Shown: one piece after another, positions 21,780 to 29,545 of the stretch
Layout of the letters: the number at the start of each line of letters is the position of its first letter
Position numbering within the stretch: position 1 is the first letter of the stretch
Origin: GCA-2716945 sp964342835
Lineage (GTDB): Bacteria; Pseudomonadota; Gammaproteobacteria; GCA-002705445; GCA-002716945
Direction of reading: 5' to 3'
Assembly (NCBI GenBank): GCA_964342835.1
Contig: CAYFGJ010000001.1
Span: 1-31,362, forward strand
DNA length: 31,362 nucleotides
The notes under the pieces: generated by a model
Database searches by the model: none
Told to the model about the DNA's origin: nothing
Seen by the model: the letters and a program-made list of their open reading frames with translations, nothing else
Made by a program: the position numbers and the translations under genes

Positions 21780-24021
21780 AGAAATCTAATTTAACCCCAG
21801 CCATAAATGTCTGTGGTTTATTAGGCCTTTTGCCATAGTTGTGTTCAGAAGCTACTATAGTTTTATCAAATAAATTATCAATATTGATAAAGCCACGAGC
21901 ATTTCTAACTCCAGCAACTTTGATCGGTAAATTCATACTTGAATGCAAGTCAAATAACCATGCTTTACCAGTTCTGTAAGTATTCTCAGCATTAGTAAAT
22001 GTATCGTCGTGATACTTAGCACCTAATGTTACATCCCAATTTGGAGTTTCAGCTCCTAGAGAAACATACATTTGAAAATCTGGTACATAAGCAATAGATT
22101 TACCCAATTGACGTGGTTCGTCATCTGTATTTGTTTTATATTCAGAACTTTGAAGTATACCACTTACTAGTAATGGGTATTTTATTGACTTCATAGATGA
22201 ATGGCCTTTCATTGTTGGTGCTGCAAAAATATCAGCTAATCTGTATTGGAATTCAACGCCATGAATTTCAGCTTTACCGGCATTGTTTGAATCACCAATA
22301 TTACCAGTACATCCGTTGGCAATTAAACATGATTCTAACAAGTTATCGTAATCTACATAAAATGCAATAAGTTCTATAAAGCTATCAGGCGTGCTCATTC
22401 TGAGCCCTACTTCATAATTATCAGATTCTTCAGGAGTAGCATCTGCTGATGTTCCTGCACCAATAGGTGAATAACCTTGATGATAACCAGCAAATATTTG
22501 TGCTCCACCAGGTATTTGATAAACTGTTGCCGCACTCATCATAGTTTCATCATCATTAACATCCTGTTTTGAGTTACCTGGATTAGCTTCAGTTCCATCA
22601 TTAGACTCAGTATCTTCATATCTTAATCCAAGAGTGGTTGTAAAATTTCCATGTGTGATGATATCTTTGATGTGCCATGATTCAGCATCGGTATCTTTTA
22701 ATTCACCAGCGCCCTCTGTAGCACCTGTTTCTGATTTAAATGTTAAAGTGTTATTAGAATCAAGGCCATATTTACGAATAAAACCACTATCTTGTCTTAA
22801 ACGATAATCTTTATGACGTCTATAACCAATTTCTATATCATGGTTACCCATTTGTTTATTTATTACAAACTGAACACCTGTCATTCCATAATCTCTGTGT
22901 CCCATAGCCATTTCTAGATATTCGTTTGAGTCTGTAGCAGTAGTACCTGTAATAATATTACAAGCTCTAAGTTCATTTCCTGCATCTGCTGCACACGCAC
23001 CTTGCATATCTAGAGCTGATAGTGAAACAGATGAAACTGATCCACTGCCATTACCTTGTGGGTCAACATATACTTTGCCCATCTTACCCCAGAGTCTACT
23101 AAATCTTGTTTTATAAAGTTTAGAAGTAACTCTCATGGTTGATGAAGGTTCCATATAATGTGTAAAAATATAGCGGTGATAATCTGCATCCATTTGATCT
23201 GCTGCCGAAGCGCCATATCTTTGGAATGGATCAGAATGAAATGCTGCAGTTGTTAATCCAATGTATGTTTCATTAGATGTTTCTTCAGTGTTTTGACTTG
23301 ATAATTCAAAATATTGATTCCACTTACTCCCAACTGGTGTATATCTGATTTTAAATAAATCACTTGTTTTATCGAAACCAGTATCACCTGGATTACTTGT
23401 CCCTTTAATACTTTTATAACCGTCGGCACGATAGTCATGTATTTCAAAAACATAACTTATTGATGGTGTAAGTTGTGCACCATAATAAGCATGATTTCTA
23501 TTAAAACCATCATCACCTAAAGTAAAAGAATAATGTCCTTTCGTTCCTTTAGTAGGTACTTGTCGCGATATCCAGTTGATAGTTCCTGCTGTTGTTTTTG
23601 GTCCTGTTCCGACTGCTGCAGGTCCTTTTAGAACTTCAACACCTTCCATACGTCCAGTATCTGGATAAAAATACATGCTAAAGTTGGAATACTGCGCAGG
23701 TCCCTGTAGAACACCATCTTCCATAGTATTAATTTTCTGCGATCTTAATGGATTTACCCCTCTCATTCCAAGATTGGTACGTAGTCCATATCCATCTTCA
23801 GTCTGAGAATACACGCCAGGTATACGAGATAATATTCTCTCTGGATCTGTATAATTGTATTTTTTTATTTCATCATCACCTATAAAGTGTGCTGAACCAG
23901 CTTGTTGTGTCTCATCTTGAGAACCAAATACACTTACTGATCCTAGATCTTCTGCATCAGAAATATTAGTTGTTAATATTAATGCTGCACTTATAGATAA
24001 TAATCTTCCTATAATTTTCAT
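21778..24021 (-). CDS. TonB-dependent receptor, FecA-like
   Basis: A 747-residue outer-membrane iron-type receptor. The start at 24021 (MKIIGRLLSISAALILT, signal peptide to about residue 23) has GAGG 6 bases upstream; a longer frame would start inside that site. A TonB-box-like LGSVSVFG lies near the mature N-terminus. The plug has NLGMRGVNPLRSQKINTMED and VEVLKGPAAVGTGPKTTAG, which resemble FecA-type ferric-citrate receptors. The barrel ends GVKLDF with terminal Phe. The ligand is unknown; a ferric chelate is likely given two Fur boxes upstream. It diverges from exbD1-exbD2-tonB and ends in the 27-base repeat plus terminator. Confidence 0.88.
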   Translation of the reverse strand: MKIIGRLLSISAALILTTNISDAEDLGSVSVFGSQDETQQAGSAHFIGDDEIKKYNYTDPERILSRIPGVYSQTEDGYGLRTNLGMRGVNPLRSQKINTMEDGVLQGPAQYSNFSMYFYPDTGRMEGVEVLKGPAAVGTGPKTTAGTINWISRQVPTKGTKGHYSFTLGDDGFNRNHAYYGAQLTPSISYVFEIHDYRADGYKSIKGTSNPGDTGFDKTSDLFKIRYTPVGSKWNQYFELSSQNTEETSNETYIGLTTAAFHSDPFQRYGASAADQMDADYHRYIFTHYMEPSSTMRVTSKLYKTRFSRLWGKMGKVYVDPQGNGSGSVSSVSLSALDMQGACAADAGNELRACNIITGTTATDSNEYLEMAMGHRDYGMTGVQFVINKQMGNHDIEIGYRRHKDYRLRQDSGFIRKYGLDSNNTLTFKSETGATEGAGELKDTDAESWHIKDIITHGNFTTTLGLRYEDTESNDGTEANPGNSKQDVNDDETMMSAATVYQIPGGAQIFAGYHQGYSPIGAGTSADATPEESDNYEVGLRMSTPDSFIELIAFYVDYDNLLESCLIANGCTGNIGDSNNAGKAEIHGVEFQYRLADIFAAPTMKGHSSMKSIKYPLLVSGILQSSEYKTNTDDEPRQLGKSIAYVPDFQMYVSLGAETPNWDVTLGAKYHDDTFTNAENTYRTGKAWLFDLHSSMNLPIKVAGVRNARGFINIDNLFDKTIVASEHNYGKRPNKPQTFMAGVKLDF

Positions 24022-24047
24022 ATATAACCTCATTTATATTTTTAAAC

Positions 24048-24066
24048 GCAAATAATTCTCATTATC
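24048..24066. promoter_or_regulatory. Fur box 1 of the FecA-like receptor promoter
   Basis: GCAAATAATTCTCATTATC matches the 19-base Fur consensus at 14 positions and overlaps the -10 and transcription start of the receptor promoter. It occupies the same relative place as the box at 21626-21644. Confidence 0.75.
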
Positions 24067-24091
24067 TTATAGATTCCTGTACAAATGTCAA
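24064..24091 (-). promoter_or_regulatory. Sigma-70 promoter of the FecA-like receptor gene
   Basis: On the minus strand, TTGACA (24086-24091) and TAAGAT (24064-24069) are separated by 16 bases. It is flanked by Fur boxes on both sides. The leader to the ATG is about 35 bases. Confidence 0.7.
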
Positions 24092-24092
24092 T

Positions 24093-24111
24093 AAAAATGA
24101 GAATCATTATC
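24093..24111. promoter_or_regulatory. Fur box 2 in the fecA-like/exbD divergent region
   Basis: AAAAATGAGAATCATTATC matches the Fur consensus at 16 of 19 positions. It lies just upstream of the receptor -35 and next to a possible plus-strand -10 (TATAGT, 24115-24120), so it probably controls exbD1-exbD2-tonB and may help repress the receptor. Confidence 0.85.
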
Positions 24112-24212
24112 ATTTATAGTATTATTTAGCAAATATGAAGAATTTAGATATTTTTGTTATTAGTGATTATTTGATACAATTTTTAAGCTGTTAATAAAGA
24201 AATGGAGAAAAT

Positions 24213-24599
24213 ATGGTAAGAATCAGTTTAACACCTATAATAGATGTGGTTTTTATTCTATTGATATTTTTTATGCTAGCTACAAATTTCCAGCAGTTTA
24301 ATAAGATGGATATTAATGTAACTACAGAATCTTCTAGCATATCAGCTAGTGACAAGAAAATCTTTGTTATAGAGTTTGATCAAAAAGGAAATTATAAATT
24401 AAATGATACTCCTAATTCTCTTGAGACAATAGAGAAAAATATTTTGTCTGCTAATCTTGATAAAGATAAATATTTGGTTGTGATAAAACCAGAAAAAAAT
24501 ACTGAATTGCAAACAACATTCAAAGTAATAGAAAGTCTTAATAATAAAAAAATTCAAAATATAACGCTTGGTATATCTAAAAATGAAACTGAAAGATAA
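24213..24599 (+). CDS. exbD: ExbD1, TonB-system proton channel subunit with intact Asp
   Basis: A 128-residue ExbD/TolR-family protein with one membrane helix (residues 8-25) and a periplasmic domain. The helix TPIIDVVFILLIFFMLATNF carries the essential proton-pathway Asp (D11). The cytoplasmic N-terminus is only about six residues, shorter than usual. GGAG precedes the ATG by 6 bases. It overlaps a second exbD by 17 bases and precedes tonB. Expression is probably controlled by the Fur box at 24093-24111. Confidence 0.9.
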   Translation: MVRISLTPIIDVVFILLIFFMLATNFQQFNKMDINVTTESSSISASDKKIFVIEFDQKGNYKLNDTPNSLETIEKNILSANLDKDKYLVVIKPEKNTELQTTFKVIESLNNKKIQNITLGISKNETER

Positions 24600-24978
24600 G
24601 AAAAATATTAGAATTGATGACAATAACCTATTACCTTTGGTTAATATTATTTTTCTACTATTAATTTTTTTCATGATGGCGGGTATTATTGAAAAGAAGA
24701 AAGACCTATATAATATTAATCTTGCTACTGCGACAATTGAAAGTTATGTAGAAGAAGATAAAAGTATTTTGTATCTATATGGAAATGGAAATATAAGACT
24801 AAATGATAAAAAAATAAAAATTCATAATCTTGAGAAATTATTAACTGAGAATGATAAAAAAGATTTACTAGTAGCAGCTGATGCAACTATCACTGCAAAA
24901 ACATTGAACAAAACACTCGAAATTTTAAATAAAATAAAAGTAAATAAATTAACTTTACTGACATTAAAAAATGAATAA
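24583..24978 (+). CDS. ExbD2, ExbD-family paralogue with Asn in place of the membrane Asp
   Basis: A 131-residue ExbD-like protein starting MKLKDKKNIRIDD; an upstream TTG in frame is less likely. The helix reads LPLVNIIFLLLIFFMMAG, so residue 21 is Asn where ExbD and TolR have the Asp needed for proton flow. The rest of the fold follows the family (RLNDKKIKIHNLEKLL, then LLVAADATITAKTLNKTLEIL). ExbB5-ExbD2 complexes hold two ExbD chains, so a mixed dimer with ExbD1 is plausible. It overlaps exbD1 by 17 and tonB by 8 bases. Confidence 0.85.
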   Translation: MKLKDKKNIRIDDNNLLPLVNIIFLLLIFFMMAGIIEKKKDLYNINLATATIESYVEEDKSILYLYGNGNIRLNDKKIKIHNLEKLLTENDKKDLLVAADATITAKTLNKTLEILNKIKVNKLTLLTLKNE

Positions 24979-25537
24979 AGAACAAAGTTTATCTGGATAT
25001 ATTCTACTGGCATTTATTATTCATGTCTTTGCATTTGTATCTTTGCATCATACAAGCTTCGTAAATGATATATCTAAAATTGGAGATTCTGGTATGGAAG
25101 TTCAAATGATCTTTTTACAGAAAAAAGTAACAAGGTCTGAAGAGACATTTTCTGTTGATCCAATTAAAAAAAAGGAGGTAGAAATTCAAAAAGAAAATAA
25201 AGAAATTATTATGGATAACCGTAAAATAGGTGAGTCTGTAAAGATCACATACAATTCATATCAAGCTAAAGTAAGACAGATTATAGATGGAAATAAAAAA
25301 TATCCACTACTATCCAGACAGAGGCGTCAAGAAGGTACAGTCATTGCAAAATTTACAATATTAAAAAATGGAACTGTTGATAAATTAATTTTAAGATCAT
25401 CTGGTTATCGTGGCTTAGATAGAGAAGCTAGACGTATGATTATGGCTTCATCTCCATTTCCACCAATACCAGATAATGTTAGTAAAAGTCCAATGAACTT
25501 TACCGTTCCAATTAATTTTACTCTGAATACATACTAA
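24971..25537 (+). CDS. tonB: TonB energy-transducing protein
   Basis: A 188-residue TonB-family protein. The N-terminal membrane helix (about residues 9-26, YILLAFIIHVFAFVSLHH) keeps the conserved His (H18). The C-terminal domain has KYPLLSRQRRQEGTVIAKF, the YP...EG.V signature, and ends with FPPIP and FTVPINFTL. The usual Pro-rich spacer is reduced to a short charged segment (SVDPIKKKEVEIQKENKE), so the protein may span the periplasm less far than E. coli TonB. It is overlapped by exbD2 at the start, and its stop overlaps the convergent cysG stop by 4 bases. Confidence 0.9.
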   Translation: MNKEQSLSGYILLAFIIHVFAFVSLHHTSFVNDISKIGDSGMEVQMIFLQKKVTRSEETFSVDPIKKKEVEIQKENKEIIMDNRKIGESVKITYNSYQAKVRQIIDGNKKYPLLSRQRRQEGTVIAKFTILKNGTVDKLILRSSGYRGLDREARRMIMASSPFPPIPDNVSKSPMNFTVPINFTLNTY

Positions 25538-26928
25538 TCGGTCTTATACCAATTTAATTTATCTCTTAATCTAACAACCGTTCCTATAATAAATATAGTT
25601 GGTGCAGATGGTTTTTTTTGTTTTACAACAGACGGCATATCTTTAAGAGTTGAAATATATTCTTTTTGATCTGATGTTGTTCCCTGTTGGATAAGTGCAC
25701 ATGGTGTTGTTTCTGACAAACCATGATTAATTAATTCATTACATATAATATCTATTGAAACCAAGCCCATATAAAAGACAATTGTTTGTTTATCTTGTAC
25801 CAGATTATCCCAATTCAAATTTAGTTTTCCATCTTTTAAATGTCCAGTAACAAAAACACATGATTGAGCATGATCTCTGTGTGTAAGGGGTATACCACTG
25901 TAGGCTGAACAACCCGATGCAGATGTAATTCCTGGAACAACTTGAAAGGATATTTTTTCATCAACCAATGTATCTATTTCTTCTCCTCCTCTTCCAAAAA
26001 TAAATGGATCTCCACCTTTAAGTCTTAATACCCTGTTACCTTCTTTTGCATACTTAACCAACAACTCATTAATTTCCTCTTGTCTTACTACATGAAAATC
26101 TCTCTCTTTTCCAACATATATTTTTTTAGCATCTCTTCTTATAAGATTAATAATGTCAGGATGAACTAAACGATCAAAAAGAGCTATGTCCGCTTGTTGC
26201 ATAAGTCTCAAAGCTCTAAAAGTAAGTAAATCAGGATCACCTGGTCCAGCACCAACTAGATATACTTCACCTTGATTTTTTTTCTTTTCATCAAAAATTT
26301 TTATTTCCGATTTCAAAAATTGTACAGCTTGTTCTTCTTGGCCACTCAATACTAATTCTGCAAACTTTCCATTTAACATTTGTTCCCAAAATATTCTGTT
26401 TGATTTTGAATTACGCATTTTTTCCCGAACTGATATTCTATTATCAGAAACTATTTTAGCTAATCTCCCATAAGCACCTGGAATCATTGTTTCTAATTTG
26501 GTACGTAACATCCTTGCGAGGACAGGTGAAGATCCTCCTGTTGATACAGCAACTGTGATAGGTCCTCTTTCCAATAGAGATGGGAAAATAAAATCACATA
26601 ATTTGGGTTTATCTACAACATTAACAAATATATTTTTTTTATTTGTATCATGTGCAATTGTTTCATTAAGTTTTTCATCATCTGTGGCTACAATTACAAA
26701 TTGAAATTTTTTTGGATCTAGAACGTTATCTGAATATTTTTTATTTATAAGGGTTATATTATTTTTTACTGATAAATCTTTTATATAATCTGTAAAATCA
26801 GGAGAAACAATTGTAATATTCGCATTAACTTTTACTAATAAATCTACTTTTCTCTCAGCAACATCTCCGCCACCAATCAATAAGACGTTTTTTTTATTAA
26901 GATTGAAAAAAAAGGGAAAATATTTCAT
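25534..26928 (-). CDS. cysG: Siroheme synthase CysG (trifunctional)
   Basis: A 464-residue fusion enzyme converting uroporphyrinogen III to siroheme. The N-terminal domain (1 to about 150) is precorrin-2 dehydrogenase/sirohydrochlorin ferrochelatase, with the NAD-binding VLLIGGGDVAERKV and STGGSSPVLARMLRTKLE. The C-terminal domain (from about 218) is uroporphyrinogen-III methyltransferase, with VYLVGAGPGDPDLLT, LRLKGGDPFIFGRGGEE and VVPGITSASGCSAYSGIPLT. Siroheme is the precursor of the DsrAB cofactor, linking this gene to the dsr cluster 13 kb away. It is the last gene of a seven-gene minus-strand run. Confidence 0.96.
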   Translation of the reverse strand: MKYFPFFFNLNKKNVLLIGGGDVAERKVDLLVKVNANITIVSPDFTDYIKDLSVKNNITLINKKYSDNVLDPKKFQFVIVATDDEKLNETIAHDTNKKNIFVNVVDKPKLCDFIFPSLLERGPITVAVSTGGSSPVLARMLRTKLETMIPGAYGRLAKIVSDNRISVREKMRNSKSNRIFWEQMLNGKFAELVLSGQEEQAVQFLKSEIKIFDEKKKNQGEVYLVGAGPGDPDLLTFRALRLMQQADIALFDRLVHPDIINLIRRDAKKIYVGKERDFHVVRQEEINELLVKYAKEGNRVLRLKGGDPFIFGRGGEEIDTLVDEKISFQVVPGITSASGCSAYSGIPLTHRDHAQSCVFVTGHLKDGKLNLNWDNLVQDKQTIVFYMGLVSIDIICNELINHGLSETTPCALIQQGTTSDQKEYISTLKDMPSVVKQKKPSAPTIFIIGTVVRLRDKLNWYKTD

Positions 26929-27369
26929 TTAAGTTTTTTCTATACCAGCTTTTTTATACCAGTATTGTGCTTTTTCAATATCCTGCGGCACCATTTTACC
27001 TTCTTCATAAATCATAGCCAGTGTAGTCGCAGAACCAAGTAGTCCTTGTTCAGCAGCCTTAGTAAACCACTCTATACTTTTATTAATATCTTTTTCAATA
27101 CATTCGCCTTCAAAATACATAAATCCAATTGCATGTTGTGCTAGAGCAAAACCATTTTGAGCAGATTTAAGCATAAATTCATATGCTTTATCAGTATCTT
27201 CCATACAACCAAGTCCATTTTGCAACATAATGGCCATTCGATACAAAGCATCTACATTACCCTCATCAGCTATTGGTGATAGTAATTTAATAGCATGTGC
27301 AAAATTCTTAGTTTCAAATGCAGCTATTCCACTTTCTAATTCCATTGCTCTGTTTTCATATTTATCCAT
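26929..27369 (-). CDS. Sel1-repeat (TPR-like) protein
   Basis: A 146-residue protein made of three to four Sel1-like repeats, visible as ALYRMAIMLQNGLGC, LAQHAIGFMYFEGEC and SATTLAMIYEEGKMV, each followed by a charged helix. No signal peptide is seen, so it is likely cytoplasmic. Sel1 proteins are interaction scaffolds; a specific partner cannot be named. It lies 1 base after grxC and directly before cysG. Confidence 0.85.
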   Translation of the reverse strand: MDKYENRAMELESGIAAFETKNFAHAIKLLSPIADEGNVDALYRMAIMLQNGLGCMEDTDKAYEFMLKSAQNGFALAQHAIGFMYFEGECIEKDINKSIEWFTKAAEQGLLGSATTLAMIYEEGKMVPQDIEKAQYWYKKAGIEKT

Positions 27370-27370
27370 T

Positions 27371-27634
27371 TTAATCTTCTAATAATGGCTGAAGTTTTCC
27401 ATCCATATCATGTTCAACTAAATCATCAAATCCCCCAACATGATAATCAAGGTCTGGTCCAATGAAAATTTGCGGCACAGATTGTCTTCCTGATTTTTCC
27501 ATCATAATTTGAGCTTGATCAGGATTTTCATCTATTTTGATTTCTTCATAAGGTATATTTTTTTTATCAAAAAAAAATTTTGCTCTTTGGCAATATGAAC
27601 ATATTCTTGTGCTAAACATCGTTACTTTTTTCAT
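27371..27634 (-). CDS. grxC: Glutaredoxin 3
   Basis: An 87-residue glutaredoxin that reduces protein and glutathione mixed disulfides in the cytoplasm. The active site is RICSYCQRA (CxxC at residues 12-15); CSYC differs from the commoner CPYC in having Ser for Pro. The cis-Pro SVPQIFIG and the GGFDDL glutathione-binding loop are present. It sits within a tight operon between the S24-like gene and the Sel1-repeat gene. Confidence 0.93.
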   Translation of the reverse strand: MKKVTMFSTRICSYCQRAKFFFDKKNIPYEEIKIDENPDQAQIMMEKSGRQSVPQIFIGPDLDYHVGGFDDLVEHDMDGKLQPLLED

Positions 27635-27648
27635 TAGTTAAACTCCGA

Positions 27649-27978
27649 CTAATAATGAGTAATTTTTCTATTTACATTTTTTTGTACAACTATACCTATA
27701 ATATCATAGGAATTATCTAATTTTATTTCTGGATATAAATCATTAAGTGGAATTAAATATTGTCCTGTTTTGTTTTCTATAAATTTTCTAAACCACCGGA
27801 CACCATCATATTCTACAAAAACATAATCACCATTTTTGCATTGTGTAGTTGGATCAATAATTACTATACAATTTCTAGGGAATTCTTTTTCCATAGAATC
27901 ATCCGTAACTTGTAATGCATATGGTTCTGATGCTCCGCATTCTGAATGTAGTTCAGTAATTTTTTTTTCACTTGTCAT
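27649..27978 (-). CDS. Stand-alone S24/LexA-like peptidase-fold protein
   Basis: A 110-residue protein equal to the C-terminal domain of LexA/UmuD-type proteins, without a DNA-binding domain. The nucleophile Ser is in VTDDSMEKEF (S28). IDPTTQCKNGDYVFVEYDG is the following strand pair. Where the general-base Lys is expected, the sequence reads WFRKF (R64, K65). Alignment by eye puts Arg at the catalytic position, so autoproteolysis may be altered. It could be a SOS-type or repressor-like protein; the role is unknown. It lies between the sugar dehydrogenase and grxC. Confidence 0.75.
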   Translation of the reverse strand: MTSEKKITELHSECGASEPYALQVTDDSMEKEFPRNCIVIIDPTTQCKNGDYVFVEYDGVRWFRKFIENKTGQYLIPLNDLYPEIKLDNSYDIIGIVVQKNVNRKITHY

Positions 27979-27993
27979 AATTCTATATTATCT

Positions 27994-29064
27994 TCATTTA
28001 ACAAGTAATTTCCATAAGTAACCACTGGTATTAATTATAAATAATTCTCCCTTACTATTTATCTCAATATCACGCAGTCTTCCTATTTTATCTTCAAAAA
28101 CAATATGTTGTTTTTTAACTTTTCCATCTACAAAATCTAACCGATATAGTGTTCTATACTTAAGAGAAGTTACCAACACATCTCCTTTCCAATCTGGATA
28201 AGCATCGCCATCATAAATAAGAATATTACTTACTGCAATAGATGGTGTCCAAGTATGAATTGGTTTTGTAAAACCAGGCTTCCATGCACTACCATCACCA
28301 ATTTTAGTTCCACTATAATTAGTTCCACCCCATCCAATTATTTTCCAACCATAATTTTCACCAAATTTAACTTCACCAAAAAAATCACCACCTCTTGCGC
28401 CATGATTAGAAATATATACTTTCCCATTAAAGGGTGATAAATACATACCTTGCGGGTTTCTAATGCCTATTTGATATACTTCTGGTAACCAATTAGGTTT
28501 ATCTATAAATTTAGGATTATCTTTAGGAATAGATCCATCGATATTTATTCTAATAATACTTCCTGGATGATTAGTTATATCTTGAGCAATCATTCCTCCG
28601 CCACGTTCACCAACAGATGCATACAAATGATTATTTTTTATTACAATGCGTGAACCAAAATGATATCCACTACTAATAGGTGGCTCTGCTCTAAATATAT
28701 TTTTAAAAATAATTTCTTTTTCATTATACAGACCTCTTGCTATTGAAGTTGATGTGCTTCCTTCTCCTCTATCTTCAGAATAACTAACATAAACATATTC
28801 ATCTTTATACAAAATATCTAATAAACCACCTTGACCATAATAATAAAAATCTAAATTATGTTCGATCGTGTATCTTTTTCCATTAGTCATGTCTACTCTT
28901 TTGATGTCACCTGTTTTTTCAGTAATAAGTAAATTATTATCATCAATAAAAGACATACCCCACGGCTCAGAAAGTCTATTAGTAACTTGTATAAGTTCAA
29001 TGTCTTCAGAAAATGTAGGAACTGAAATAAAAAATAACACAAAAAAATAAAAAGAGTTCTTCAT
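27994..29064 (-). CDS. PQQ-type soluble sugar dehydrogenase (Asd/YliI family)
   Basis: A 356-residue secreted beta-propeller of the glucose/sorbosone dehydrogenase family, similar to aldose sugar dehydrogenase. A signal peptide covers about residues 1-19 (FYFFVLFFISVPTFS). Typical strings are LSEPWGMSFIDDNNLLITEK, GSRIVIKNNHLYASVGERGG, NPQGMYLSPFNGKVYISNHG and FGENYGWKIIGWG. The family oxidises aldoses with PQQ in the periplasm; no pqq genes are in the window. It starts 7 bases after tadA. Confidence 0.88.
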   Translation of the reverse strand: MKNSFYFFVLFFISVPTFSEDIELIQVTNRLSEPWGMSFIDDNNLLITEKTGDIKRVDMTNGKRYTIEHNLDFYYYGQGGLLDILYKDEYVYVSYSEDRGEGSTSTSIARGLYNEKEIIFKNIFRAEPPISSGYHFGSRIVIKNNHLYASVGERGGGMIAQDITNHPGSIIRINIDGSIPKDNPKFIDKPNWLPEVYQIGIRNPQGMYLSPFNGKVYISNHGARGGDFFGEVKFGENYGWKIIGWGGTNYSGTKIGDGSAWKPGFTKPIHTWTPSIAVSNILIYDGDAYPDWKGDVLVTSLKYRTLYRLDFVDGKVKKQHIVFEDKIGRLRDIEINSKGELFIINTSGYLWKLLVK

Positions 29065-29071
29065 AATAAAA

Positions 29072-29545
29072 TTATCTTTTTGACTGAAAAAATTTCTTCA
29101 ATAATTCAGATGATTCTTTTTCCATTATTCCTGATATAACTTCAGGCTTATGATGACATGATGAAGATTCAAATATCATTGGGCCATGTTTTACACCACC
29201 GCTTTTAGGATCATCTGCCGCATAAAACAGTCTGTCTAATCTAGCAATACTTATTGCATGTGCGCACATAGGGCAAGGTTCTAAACTTACATATATATCA
29301 CAACCTAATAATCTTTCATTCGATAAAACATTAGTAGCTTTTTGGATTGCAAGCATTTCTGCATGAGCTATTGCATTTCGAAGTTCACGCATTTGGTTTG
29401 AAAATGCAGCAACAATCTCAGAGTTTCTTCTTTGTACAATTACAGCGCCAACTGGTACTTCATCTTTTTCAAAAGCTGTTCTTGCCAATTCAATTGTAAG
29501 ACCCATAAATAATATAGAATTCTCAGAATTATTCTTTGTTATCAC
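29072..29545 (-). CDS. tadA: tRNA-specific adenosine deaminase TadA
   Basis: A 157-residue zinc deaminase converting A34 to inosine in tRNA-Arg(ACG). The HAEMLAIQKA motif (catalytic Glu) and SLEPCPMCAHAI (zinc cysteines) are complete; RLDRLFYAADDPKSGGVKHG matches TadA. The ATG overlaps the upstream dihydroorotase stop as ATGA, so this start is favoured over the internal Met at residue 14. A generic nucleobase deaminase is less likely given the C-terminal region. Confidence 0.92.
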   Translation of the reverse strand: MITKNNSENSILFMGLTIELARTAFEKDEVPVGAVIVQRRNSEIVAAFSNQMRELRNAIAHAEMLAIQKATNVLSNERLLGCDIYVSLEPCPMCAHAISIARLDRLFYAADDPKSGGVKHGPMIFESSSCHHKPEVISGIMEKESSELLKKFFQSKR

